From a virus: DNA of 64,000 bases. Location: the IMG/VR virus record IMGVR_UViG_3300032116_000161, positions 1-64,000 of that record. One strand, given 5' to 3'. Shown piece after piece: positions 56,761 to 64,000 of this stretch (positions within the stretch are counted from its first letter, which is position 1; each line of letters begins with the position of its first letter). The position numbers and the translations under genes are program-made. Below the pieces are notes generated by a model that was given only the letters and a program-made list of their open reading frames with translations, was not told where the DNA came from and searched no databases.

Positions 56761-57137
56761 TTCTTTCCTCCAGTTTCAAATTTCGATTTAATAAAAGTAA
56801 GTTGTTCTTCTGTAAGAATCCTCAAAGCTTGTTTTGCCTTTTCATTACTATAACCATAGTAACGCTTAACATAATCAAGATCTTTGATTGTATCTTTGCG
56901 GAGCCAGGGAGAAAATCTCTTCTTTTTCCTCAGACTATTTAGCATAAAGTCATATTGTAGTTTCTTGGCGAGGAAATGATACTGGTTCATTTCATTTGCA
57001 AATAGCACCGAATCTAAATGTCCAGAGAAACAACGATTAATAATATAAGGAGGATATTCCTTCTCAAGTGAAGGATCTTCGTCAATCAGGTTCTCTTTCG
57101 TCTGATTGATACTGTTCAACCAATCCTTCAATTCCAT
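56757..57137 (-). CDS. 62: Clamp loader small subunit, T4 gp62-like
   Basis: 126 residues from the ATG at 57137 (the longer frame to 57257 lies within the methylase gene). LKDWLNSINQTKENLID, INRCFSGHLDSVLFANEMNQ and KRFSPWLRKDT follow the cyanophage gp62 pattern. It pairs with gp44 to load gp45. Confidence 0.9.
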   Translation of the reverse strand: MELKDWLNSINQTKENLIDEDPSLEKEYPPYIINRCFSGHLDSVLFANEMNQYHFLAKKLQYDFMLNSLRKKKRFSPWLRKDTIKDLDYVKRYYGYSNEKAKQALRILTEEQLTFIKSKFETGGKK

Positions 57138-57963
57138 AATTAAAAAGTAGTAGTTCTTTACGATTTTTTTGCTCACGCATATATTCGCCAACAGAACGCA
57201 TTGTGTAAGTAAGGTCAAACTCGGCAGCGTTCCAGTTCTTAAACCGATCTTTGACAAGTTGGTCAGAATTATAACTTACCAACTGATCCATATTGTTAGC
57301 ATCGCAGTCAGCAGCAAACTTATCGTGATCAAATCCTTTGTGCATTGATCCCTTACGCCCATAGAGGTTATCCTTAATATCATAAGGAGGATCGAGATAC
57401 ACAAAAGCACTAGTCTCTCCATCCAACAAATAGTCGTAGGAATAGTTAGTTATACGCCATTTTTCAATCAGTTTAGAATACGCAGGCAACTTTTCAATCC
57501 CTCGCATAGAGAAGTTGGAGACGCTTGCCTGTTGTGAAAATGATGAACTCTCTGTGAGACCACTGAAAGAGCACTTATTAACAACATAGAAAGCCACAGC
57601 ACGATCAATGCTTGGCACATCTTGGTCATTGACTTTCTCCTTGGAGGAAAGGAATAAATCTTTTGCCAACTCTGGAGTATTATTTGCCGTCTTTAACTCT
57701 ACCAACTTATCTTTCATATCAACCCCAAACATCTGCAGTTGCTGCCAGAAGTTTACAAGGGGTTCGTATAAATCATTCACCCAAATATCTAGGTTAGGAT
57801 ATTTCTTGGTGATATAAATCGCAACACTTCCTCCTCCAAGAAAGGGTTCACGAAACTCATCATAGTTGCGAAGGTCTGGAAAGTAAGGATCCATCTTGAC
57901 GCAAGCACGGGACTTACCGCCAGGATACCTTAAGGCAGTTTTAAGACTCTTTTGACTGGTCAT
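57082..57963 (-). CDS. dam: DNA adenine methylase, D12 class
   Basis: 293 residues. ALRYPGGKSRA and EPFLGGGSVAIYI are the D12 SAM site, and FVYLDPPYDIKD is the catalytic DPPY. It methylates adenine in DNA, for example to evade restriction. It lies within the clamp-loader operon and overlaps gp62's start by 56 bp. Confidence 0.95.
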   Translation of the reverse strand: MTSQKSLKTALRYPGGKSRACVKMDPYFPDLRNYDEFREPFLGGGSVAIYITKKYPNLDIWVNDLYEPLVNFWQQLQMFGVDMKDKLVELKTANNTPELAKDLFLSSKEKVNDQDVPSIDRAVAFYVVNKCSFSGLTESSSFSQQASVSNFSMRGIEKLPAYSKLIEKWRITNYSYDYLLDGETSAFVYLDPPYDIKDNLYGRKGSMHKGFDHDKFAADCDANNMDQLVSYNSDQLVKDRFKNWNAAEFDLTYTMRSVGEYMREQKNRKELLLFNYGIEGLVEQYQSDEREPD

Positions 57964-58159
57964 AATCTTTTGGGTGATACTTCAAATATTCAAAGAAGGT
58001 GAGTTTCATTTCCTTCTGGGTCATACCACAATGTTTTGCGGCAGCAGGTAGAGTCATTTTAGCACGAAACAATGCTTCGTTTGCTTCTTGGACATTTTCG
58101 GGTGTAGTCTTCACTCTTTCTTCTACCAACTTACTCTTATCAATTTTAAGGAGTCCCAT
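57941..58159 (-). CDS. Small basic protein, possibly helix-turn-helix
   Basis: 72 residues from the ATG at 58159 (overlap TGATG). The segment MTLPAAAKHCGMTQKEMKLTF looks like a helix-turn-helix. It may bind DNA; function unknown. Confidence 0.65.
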   Translation of the reverse strand: MGLLKIDKSKLVEERVKTTPENVQEANEALFRAKMTLPAAAKHCGMTQKEMKLTFFEYLKYHPKDYDQSKES

Positions 58160-58371
58160 CACTCAAACTCCCTAGAAGCATTAAACTTTTTTGCGGGTGG
58201 TGTATAAGGAGGAATTACTTCACAAGTCACACGAATATCCGTGCTTTTGGTTGCTTCTGCCATTTCACGGTAACCAGACCCAACATAAATCTGACCACCA
58301 ACTACGGCAACTGCCATAGCACCCCAGAAAATATAATACCACTTGGACTTTACTTGATGTTGATTTTTCAT
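58159..58371 (-). CDS. Small membrane protein
   Basis: 70 residues with one helix (WYYIFWGAMAVAVVGGQIY), a Pro-rich segment and a Cys near 50. Located within the replication operon; unknown. Confidence 0.65.
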   Translation of the reverse strand: MKNQHQVKSKWYYIFWGAMAVAVVGGQIYVGSGYREMAEATKSTDIRVTCEVIPPYTPPAKKFNASREFE

Positions 58372-59312
58372 TTGAACTCACACTCACACATAATTTCAGT
58401 TAGTGCTGCTAGGAGGTTAATTTCTTGGTCAGCCACGAACGCACATTGGTATTGATACTTAGCAATAACAAGAACGGCAGCAGGGATAGTTGCGGGAGAA
58501 AGGCAACTATAACAGGAGTCATAAATCCTGCGAAGTAGACTAGAAGCATCGTTGTCCAGGTTGGAGACCACCCACTTGCGGACTTCGGTGAAATTCTTTT
58601 CCTTGAGATGTTTAATGAGGTCATTTACAGAGATGTCAGAGAAAGAAGCAAGAATGCCAGAGTCGATTTCTCCCCCCACAGAGTACCTTTGGCATTCGTT
58701 GAGGACTCGTCGCCAGTCGGGGAAGTGTTTATTGATAAGCTCCGCAAGTACTCTTTGATCGAATCGGACGCCTTCCGCATCCAGGATGTCTTGTAGACGC
58801 TTGAAGAAGGATCCTGCCAGTGCGGTTTTTTCTTTCCCTTTGATTGAGAAGTCAACAACGGCACATCTGCTATGAAGGGGCTCGATGATCTTGTTCTTGT
58901 AGTTACAGGTGAAGATGAAGCGGCAGTTACCAGCAAACTCCTCAATAAACGCCCGTAGCAGGAGTTGTACATCGTTCCCCGTGTTATCTGCCTCATCAAT
59001 GATGACGACTTTGTGTTTAGCATCTGACGAAAGCGATACGGTCGAAGCGAAGTTCTTCGCATTGTTTCTGACAGTATCGAGGAATCTACCCTCGTCGGAT
59101 CCATTGATGACATAAACATCTACCCCCAGTTCGTTACAAAGTGCTTTAGCAACAGTGGTCTTGCCGATACCAGGAGGACCAGCAAGAAGCATATTAGGAA
59201 TTTCGCCTTTATTTAGAAACTCCCTAAACATAGTCTTGGTAGACTCTGGGAGAATACAATCTTCAATCGTTTTGGGTCGATACTTTTCAACCCAAATAAA
59301 ATCACTATTCAT
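58368..59312 (-). CDS. 44: Clamp loader ATPase, T4 gp44-like
   Basis: 314 residues from the ATG at 59312 (a TTG at 59324 is less likely). WVEKYRPKTIEDCILP opens the AAA+ domain, MLLAGPPGIGKTTVAKAL is Walker A and VVIIDEADNTGN Walker B; HSRCAVVDF is the SRC motif region. It opens the gp45 ring together with gp62. Confidence 0.97.
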   Translation of the reverse strand: MNSDFIWVEKYRPKTIEDCILPESTKTMFREFLNKGEIPNMLLAGPPGIGKTTVAKALCNELGVDVYVINGSDEGRFLDTVRNNAKNFASTVSLSSDAKHKVVIIDEADNTGNDVQLLLRAFIEEFAGNCRFIFTCNYKNKIIEPLHSRCAVVDFSIKGKEKTALAGSFFKRLQDILDAEGVRFDQRVLAELINKHFPDWRRVLNECQRYSVGGEIDSGILASFSDISVNDLIKHLKEKNFTEVRKWVVSNLDNDASSLLRRIYDSCYSCLSPATIPAAVLVIAKYQYQCAFVADQEINLLAALTEIMCECEFK

Positions 59313-59314
59313 AA

Positions 59315-59437
59315 TTAAGTCCAATCGGGTTTTTTCAAATAAGAACTAGGGACAATCTCCCACCATTCCTTTCCATCAAAAATATACAACTTGTGTGTAT
59401 CTTTGTCAAGGAAAACATCACCTTTGTTATATGTCAT
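59315..59437 (-). CDS. Small hypothetical protein
   Basis: 40 residues (MTYNKGDVFLDKDTHKLY...), beta-strand-like with WWEIVPSS. It overlaps the previous stop as ATGA and ends just before gp44. Unknown. Confidence 0.6.
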   Translation of the reverse strand: MTYNKGDVFLDKDTHKLYIFDGKEWWEIVPSSYLKKPDWT

Positions 59438-59943
59438 ACCCATTCAGGTTTACGCTCTGGCATACGCAAATAGTTATCAGCAACCCAAGGTTTGGATGCG
59501 ATATACATTTTGTAAGCAGTGAATGTATCAATGCTGTCGTCATATTTCCATTCTTCAGGCATGGCACGAGCGAATGGAGTTACTTCTGTAATCTTCCCTC
59601 TTGGAAACAAATAGTATGCTTCCAAAAGTGTATTATAACACGAATGTGGTTTTCCATAACGAAGTTGAAATTCGTCACAGATATTCATGCCGTGCTTAAT
59701 CAACCAGTAGGCATTGTCAATAGTTTTTGCTGCCCACTGTGTGCAGGGATGATTTCTAAATGCACCTTTTGATGTTGCATAAGGCATTCCATCTTTTTTG
59801 TGAAGTTCCCCATAGTTATGATACCAAGGAGAAGCAACAATAGAAAGCATTTGGCAACATTCAAGGGCCATCTTCGTTATATGACGGTCAGGAAGTACGA
59901 TGGCACTCTCGGCGGGAAATGGGGAAGTTGCAAAGATGTTGAT
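59434..59943 (-). CDS. Phage-conserved protein with apparent non-standard start
   Basis: About 169 residues. An ATG at 59871 gives a shorter protein, but the frame extends upstream with NIFATSPFPAESAIVLPDRH and then ITKMALECCQMLSI, a familiar opening of a cyanophage protein family. Upstream, in-frame stops leave only an ATC (59943) as the start. GAGG stands eight bases before it. The body has KGAFRNHPCTQWAAKT and RYGKPHSCYNTLLEA. Function unknown. Confidence 0.7.
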   Translation of the reverse strand: MNIFATSPFPAESAIVLPDRHITKMALECCQMLSIVASPWYHNYGELHKKDGMPYATSKGAFRNHPCTQWAAKTIDNAYWLIKHGMNICDEFQLRYGKPHSCYNTLLEAYYLFPRGKITEVTPFARAMPEEWKYDDSIDTFTAYKMYIASKPWVADNYLRMPERKPEWV

Positions 59944-59972
59944 TGTAGGTTCCTCAACTCAATAATATCATA

Positions 59973-60647
59973 TCACCCAAAGGTGCTGTCTGGTTCCAAC
60001 GCGATGTAGTACTTAAGGTTGTAGCGAGTATTAGTGAACTGTGACAAAAGTTTAGAAGACACAACTACATCATAGGCACCAGGAATGATTTTGATGTTTT
60101 CCACTTTGAAGTTGAAAGTAAACTCTTGGTCGGTTTCACCAACAACAATGGCATATTCGTTAGAAGTATCGTTCTTCTTGTCACGCACAACCAGTTTGAT
60201 TACACCTGCTTCACCAATCGCAGAAAGGTCTGGGAGTTGATAAACTGCTGCTGCCTTCACCAGTTTCTCCAAAGAAGCACTGTCAAGTTGGAAACAAACA
60301 TCCTGTGAAGGGAGTTGAATATCTTTCTCGGGGGGAGAGATAATCACATTAGGATCGGCAAAGAAATACTTCACACGACGCTTACCTTCTTTGATGGAAA
60401 GATAAGAATCCTCTTTGAAATCAAGGTCAGGGTCCTGGTGAAGACTCAAACCATTAAGAAACTGATTGAGATCATAGATGGCAAAGTCACGGGGGAACTC
60501 TTCTGTGATATCTGCTTCGGCAAGAATATTCTTGGCAACAGAGATGGTGCGAAGACGAGTGCCCTGCTTCACAAGAATAGAGTTGTTAATACCTGCGAAG
60601 TTCTTAAGAATAGTCAGGGTGTTGTCAGAGAGTTTCATGTTGTTCAT
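59973..60647 (-). CDS. 45: Sliding clamp, T4 gp45-like
   Basis: 224 residues, the size of T4 gp45. LSDNTLTILKNFAGINNSIL, FPRDFAIYDLNQFLNGLSL and YQLPDLSAIGEAGVIKLVV follow the gp45 pattern. It forms the ring that tethers gp43. In T4 it also activates late promoters, fitting the late boxes seen here. Coupled to the previous gene by ATGA. Confidence 0.95.
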   Translation of the reverse strand: MNNMKLSDNTLTILKNFAGINNSILVKQGTRLRTISVAKNILAEADITEEFPRDFAIYDLNQFLNGLSLHQDPDLDFKEDSYLSIKEGKRRVKYFFADPNVIISPPEKDIQLPSQDVCFQLDSASLEKLVKAAAVYQLPDLSAIGEAGVIKLVVRDKKNDTSNEYAIVVGETDQEFTFNFKVENIKIIPGAYDVVVSSKLLSQFTNTRYNLKYYIALEPDSTFG

Positions 60648-61027
60648 TGATTGTAGGTTTCACGGACGGCATTCTTATCATTAAAGTTCAAAAGAAGAAC
60701 AGCATAATGAAGGATCTTCATAATGTCACGGCGGGCACTGCCCTTCTTGTCATAACGGGAAGCATACTTAAGGATGTTACTACGGCAGAATGCTTCACCA
60801 TCACCACATGCTTCAATTAGGTCAAGCGTTTGAATCTTTTGATCTCCAGCAGAATAGTGTTGAGTATAAGTTCCACGGATATACTCAAGGAGTTCTTTTA
60901 CGATTTCTTCTTCGTTATACTTCCAAGGAGTAGCGGGGGAATTGGGAATCATAGATTTTTTTTCAATTTCAATCATGTTATCAGAGTTCATAGTCATAGT
61001 GAACTCACTGTAAGGATATTCGTCCAT
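60644..61027 (-). CDS. DUF3310-like protein
   Basis: 127 residues from the ATG at 61027 (a longer frame to 61156 lies within cobS). EACGDGEAFCRSNILKYASR and ARRDIMKILHYAVLLLNF match the helical DUF3310/SaV-type nucleotide kinase-like fold. It opens the gp45 operon under a promoter located in cobS. Confidence 0.75.
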   Translation of the reverse strand: MDEYPYSEFTMTMNSDNMIEIEKKSMIPNSPATPWKYNEEEIVKELLEYIRGTYTQHYSAGDQKIQTLDLIEACGDGEAFCRSNILKYASRYDKKGSARRDIMKILHYAVLLLNFNDKNAVRETYNQ

Positions 61028-61032
61028 AATAA

Positions 61033-61056
61033 GGGAAGGCACTTTTTTACCTTCCC
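61033..61056 (-). other. Hairpin at the 5' end of the gp45-operon transcript
   Basis: GGGAAGG/CCTTCCC, 7-bp stem with a ten-base loop, begins a few bases after the -10 and ends 5 nt before the ATG. It may protect the mRNA or tune translation. Confidence 0.55.
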
Positions 61057-61058
61057 CA

Positions 61059-61087
61059 ATTATATCAGAAAGGTGCTTCGTGGTCAA
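61059..61087 (-). promoter_or_regulatory. Sigma70-like promoter of the gp45 operon, inside cobS
   Basis: The minus strand has TTGACC (61082-61087), exactly 17 bp, then TATAAT (61059-61064), at the end of the cobS gene. Confidence 0.78.
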
Positions 61088-62153
61088 CGGGCATTTGGAA
61101 ATCAGCATCCACTTTATCATAGAGTTCAAGGAATGCTTGCTTGGTTTCGTCATCAAAACGATTCACGCAAACTTGGATTGCCTTTGCCTTATCTTGGAAG
61201 ATGCTGTAGGCACGGATGATGTGAACCAGGCGGCGGGTACTGATGATTTCCTCAATACCACCATCGTAGAAGGTCTTACGGATGATATCTGCCCAGTCCA
61301 CCAGACGCTTACAGAACTGACGATCTTCCATACCCAGATCCAAAGCAATACCTTCAAGGATCTTCTGTTCAGTCGCAGGAGCAGGATAAGACTGCTCAAA
61401 GGTCACAGGGAAACGCTCAAGGAATGCTTCGTTAAGAACATTGGTGCCGATGAAGCGACCATCATCACTACCCTTGCCTTTGGTATTGGCAGTGGCAATC
61501 ACATTGAAACCAGCAGCAGGTTTGACCCAGCGACCGATCTTCTTAAGGAATACACCCTTACCTTCAAGGATGGACTGGAGACACAGAATCTTGTTAGAAG
61601 CAAGATCAATCTCATCCAGCAGAAGAATGGCACCACGCTCAAGTGCCTCAATCACAGGACCATTGTGCCAGGCAGTGTTACCATCAACAAGACGAAAACC
61701 ACCAATCAGGTCATCCTCATCAGTTTCAATCGTAATATTTACACGAATCAGTTCACGCTTGAGTTGGGCACACGCTTGCTCAACAGAGAAAGTTTTACCA
61801 TTACCAGAGAGTCCCGTAATGAAAGTAGGATAGAAAAGACGGGACTCAATAATCTTGCGAACATCACCAAAGTTACCAAACTTGACGAAGGTATCATCTT
61901 TTTCAGGGATAAGATTTTGTTCAATAGCAGGAATAGCGGCAGGTGCCTTTACAACTTGTTCAAACTGCTCTCGTGCTTCTTGGATAGTCAGGTTCCACTT
62001 ACCACGACTAGTCTTGTAATCGTTGAGTTTATTAGTGACGGTCTGGTAGTTAGCACCGTTCATAGCACACCAGGCACGAATATCAGCAGCAGTCACGGAC
62101 TCCCCATACACTGCTTGGAGAGAAGTGCGGATGTAGTCAGCGGAAATGGTCAT
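61065..62153 (-). CDS. cobS: CobS-like AAA+ ATPase
   Basis: 362 residues. FITGLSGNGKTFSVEQ (114-121 Walker A) and ILLLDEIDLAS (Walker B) with NVIATANTKGKGSDDGRF mark the MoxR/CobS branch of AAA+. In cobaltochelatase CobS works with CobT and CobN. Cyanophages often carry cobS; here a CobT-like gene follows upstream, so the pair may act together on a chelatase or another target. Confidence 0.92.
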   Translation of the reverse strand: MTISADYIRTSLQAVYGESVTAADIRAWCAMNGANYQTVTNKLNDYKTSRGKWNLTIQEAREQFEQVVKAPAAIPAIEQNLIPEKDDTFVKFGNFGDVRKIIESRLFYPTFITGLSGNGKTFSVEQACAQLKRELIRVNITIETDEDDLIGGFRLVDGNTAWHNGPVIEALERGAILLLDEIDLASNKILCLQSILEGKGVFLKKIGRWVKPAAGFNVIATANTKGKGSDDGRFIGTNVLNEAFLERFPVTFEQSYPAPATEQKILEGIALDLGMEDRQFCKRLVDWADIIRKTFYDGGIEEIISTRRLVHIIRAYSIFQDKAKAIQVCVNRFDDETKQAFLELYDKVDADFQMPVDHEAPF

Positions 62154-62178
62154 TGAGTGGTTTTGTTTAACTGAAGTT

Positions 62179-62184
62179 ATTATA
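62179..62184 (-). promoter_or_regulatory. -10-like box before cobS
   Basis: TATAAT on the minus strand just after a terminator T-run, 26 nt before cobS. The -35 region is weak. Confidence 0.45.
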
Positions 62185-62186
62185 TA

Positions 62187-62211
62187 CGAAAAAAGGGGTC
62201 ACAAGGACCCC
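62187..62211 (-). terminator. Intrinsic terminator between the small gene and cobS
   Basis: GGGGTC/GACCCC stem with a five-base loop and six T on the minus strand. Confidence 0.85.
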
Positions 62212-62237
62212 CAGTGGACAGTTTGGAAAGTGGTCTA

Positions 62238-62381
62238 TCACTCCATAGTGAATTTTTTCTTCTTTGAAGCCTTGGTAATAGGAACTACCTTTTCTTCAAC
62301 AACTTCCTTTACAGGTTCTGGTGCTGGTGCTGATTCGGCAACTGGTTCTGGTTGCTGAAACAAGTCGGTAAATCTACTCAT
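62238..62381 (-). CDS. Small Pro/Glu-rich protein
   Basis: 47 residues: MSRFTDLFQQPEPVAES, then acidic and Pro-rich, ending with a Lys-rich tail. No function known. A late box lies ahead of it. Confidence 0.6.
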   Translation of the reverse strand: MSRFTDLFQQPEPVAESAPAPEPVKEVVEEKVVPITKASKKKKFTME

Positions 62382-62405
62382 TAGACTTATTAGAATTCTT
62401 TCAAA

Positions 62406-62413
62406 TATTTATC
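62406..62413 (-). promoter_or_regulatory. T4-type late box
   Basis: The minus strand reads GATAAATA, 25 nt before the gene at 62381, at the end of the cobT-like gene. Confidence 0.5.
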
Positions 62414-64000
62414 AGGCAACGAGTTCCACAAACTCCCCAAGGATACGCTTGTTCATTTTTTTAGTTTTAAGACTCTTCACAAATGCAGATTTGATTTGAG
62501 TTTTGGTAGCATCTTCGGCAACTTCAAATTCAGCATCTTGTGCCAGAGCATTTGCCGAAAGTCCAAAGTAAGCATTATACCCAGACTTCTTAATAGTAAA
62601 TGCTTTTTCTTTCTTCCAAATACTCATGGTCTTCTCAAACTCTGGGCCATAATATCCACAATAACGGCGGATAAAAGAACCAGCATCACGGGAAGCAAGC
62701 ACACGAATACCAATGAAATTCATGTCCTTAAACTTATCCCGCAGATTTTGAAGAAGAACATCAGTAAATTCATACCACTCACAATCAAGCGAATAAGTGA
62801 TTCCAGTCTTACGATCCCGCAGGAAGGCATTAGGACCAATATATCCAGTGCCCAGAAAAGGATCTTCCTCCCAGCGGCGTTGGACTTCACGGTGATACTT
62901 TGGCATTGCTGCTTCACCATCAGTCAAAATCACACATTGAACCTTTTGAAGTTTGTTTTCTTGCTGGAACTTGGGAAGAATCTGGTGAAGAGCAATCAAG
63001 GTCTCATTCAGCGGAGTGCCAGAAAGACTCAAACCATAAGGAATGTTATAACGGACAAAAGAGTTGTAACGGAAAGCAGAAGCAAGACGGAAGATATTTT
63101 TCATCTGCTCCTCCAAAGTTTTAGCATTGGTTTTGCTGGTGAGCATATTCATCAGCGAGAACCATTCACCAACCTGAACCAAACCATCTTTCTTGGTATA
63201 GGCAAGTTCACGGATATTTGCCTTGTTGTCCTCATCATACTTTACAAGAGGATAGTCACTGGTAAAGGCATAAACCTCAAACGGAATCGCAACTTTCTTA
63301 CAGAACCAAACCAGGTTAAAAAGTTGCTTGACGGTATCCAGCATCACATCACTCATTGAACCAGACCAGTCAAGGATGAAAACCAGACCGTGATTCTTAC
63401 CATCGGCAAGAGTGGTTACCTTACGAAACAGGTCTTCATTGTACTTATAAGTGTGAAGTTTGGTACAGTCCAGCACACCAGTGCGAGCAGTGGTGGCACG
63501 GGCATAGGAGTCTGCTGCCTTGCGGCACTCAAACTCTTTCACCAGATAATTGACTTCTTTCTGTGCCGAACGCTTGAACTCTACAAAGTTTTTATCAACT
63601 TCACCAAAAATTTCTTCGGTGGAAACTTCCCGTTCCTCAACCCAAGCATTCCAGTATTGCTTACACTTATCATGGATTTCGGTATTAGGAACAATGACTT
63701 TATCCAGGTCAAGTTTGGGCAACTCAAGGTAAACATTCTCCTGCCCGTTTTGTTCAACGAGGTCTTTAAGTGCTTCCTCAAGTGAATCCATAGTTTTCAC
63801 TTCGGGTTCTTCATTTTGCTCACCACCCATAGAAGTAGTTTGCTGCTCTTGTTCGGCAGTGCCACCATAAGAATCAGTCTCACCAGGTTGCTCCTGCTGA
63901 TCATTCTCACCTTCCATCTGGTCAGAGAAGTCAGAAGCAGGTTGGTTACCACCACTCTGTTGGGACTCAAGTGAATCAATCGGGGTCTTCACTTCTTCTT
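62412..64000 (-). CDS. CobT-like VWA-domain protein (runs off the right edge)
   Basis: More than 526 residues in the window. A GTG at 63992 could serve as a start, but the frame stays open to the edge, so the gene may begin outside. A Gln/Glu/Gly-rich acidic start (as in CobT) leads to a VWA domain, GLVFILDWSGSMSDVML, with the DxSxS metal site near 205, and LTDGEAAMP later. VWA partners act with MoxR/CobS-type ATPases. The adjacent cobS supports this pairing. Confidence 0.85.
   Translation of the reverse strand, partial: EEVKTPIDSLESQQSGGNQPASDFSDQMEGENDQQEQPGETDSYGGTAEQEQQTTSMGGEQNEEPEVKTMDSLEEALKDLVEQNGQENVYLELPKLDLDKVIVPNTEIHDKCKQYWNAWVEEREVSTEEIFGEVDKNFVEFKRSAQKEVNYLVKEFECRKAADSYARATTARTGVLDCTKLHTYKYNEDLFRKVTTLADGKNHGLVFILDWSGSMSDVMLDTVKQLFNLVWFCKKVAIPFEVYAFTSDYPLVKYDEDNKANIRELAYTKKDGLVQVGEWFSLMNMLTSKTNAKTLEEQMKNIFRLASAFRYNSFVRYNIPYGLSLSGTPLNETLIALHQILPKFQQENKLQKVQCVILTDGEAAMPKYHREVQRRWEEDPFLGTGYIGPNAFLRDRKTGITYSLDCEWYEFTDVLLQNLRDKFKDMNFIGIRVLASRDAGSFIRRYCGYYGPEFEKTMSIWKKEKAFTIKKSGYNAYFGLSANALAQDAEFEVAEDATKTQIKSAFVKSLKTKKMNKRILGEFVELVA

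Noticed and set aside
57138-57257. N-terminal extension of gp62
   Set aside because: The added residues lie in another frame of the adenine methylase and do not resemble gp62.
61080-62156. 358-residue plus-strand ORF opposite cobS
   Set aside because: It lies fully antisense to a well-supported AAA+ gene with Walker motifs and has no recognisable domain or ribosome site.
62496-63359. 287-residue plus-strand ORF opposite the VWA gene
   Set aside because: Antisense shadow of a gene with a clear MIDAS motif; low-complexity translation.
1-64000. Attachment sites, integrase or lysogeny genes
   Set aside because: No integrase, excisionase or repressor was seen; the gene set is that of a lytic T4-like phage.

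Overview
This window looks like part of the genome of a T4-like (myovirus) marine cyanophage infecting Synechococcus or Prochlorococcus. It carries a photosystem II psbA gene, two high-light-inducible (hli) genes and a plant-type ferredoxin beside a T4-type replication set: gp43 polymerase, UvsX, gp41 helicase, gp61 primase, clamp gp45, clamp loader gp44/gp62, RegA and class I ribonucleotide reductase. It also has cyanophage-typical cobS, mazG, hsp20 and SegE-like genes. Almost all genes are on the minus strand. The exceptions are two plus-strand blocks, 23150-24324 and 27820-29398. The host genus cannot be fixed from this window. Family assignments come from recognising motifs in the translated sequence; no database search was run.

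Layout, left to right: the N-terminal half of psbA (cut by the window edge); a LamG adhesin and a collagen-like tail fibre with a self-chaperoning C-terminus (737-6356); a redox/light cassette of peroxiredoxin, hli, ferredoxin and hli (6616-7803); a 12-kb surface-sugar cluster (7891-20091) with nucleotide-sugar enzymes, a split HldE-like pair, methyltransferase-like proteins and many glycosyltransferases, including GT11 and GT10 fucosyltransferase-like enzymes and a GDP-mannose 3,5-epimerase-like enzyme; a dense run of very small, mostly membrane genes (20277-22388); a mixed region with tRNAs, a 2-oxoglutarate oxygenase-like gene, two plus-strand paralogues, Dps and a small outer-membrane barrel (22496-26494); a lysis/structural/envelope region with three cell-wall enzymes, a large outer-membrane barrel, two GIY-YIG endonucleases and several cyanophage-specific presumed virion proteins (26515-38112); nrdB, nrdA and primase (38279-42709); more presumed virion proteins and a possible nuclease (42723-49307); tRNA-Leu and tRNA-Ala; then the replication core (49498-61027); and finally a cobS and cobT-like pair, the latter cut by the right edge.

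Two promoter classes can be read. Sigma70-like promoters (TTGACA-like, 17-18 bp, TATAAT-like) precede replication and metabolism genes. In at least four places the -35 box lies inside the loop or 3' arm of a terminator hairpin and the -10 box follows its T-run. T4-type late boxes (NATAAATA or CTAAATA) precede fibre, lysis, barrel and structural genes. Nine tRNAs are visible: Pro-UGG, Ser-UGA, Val-UAC, Gly-UCC, Thr-UGU, Asn-GUU, Arg-UCU, Leu-UAG and Ala-UGC.

The observations most worth a second look are the composite terminator-promoter elements, the GDP-sugar/fucosyltransferase cluster with its GME-like enzyme, the plus-strand paralogue pair with its own promoter, a shared N-terminal module on two different cell-wall enzymes, a possible Shine-Dalgarno-sequestering inverted repeat before the large barrel gene, a structured non-coding stretch ending in a terminator, and two genes that appear to lack an ordinary start codon.
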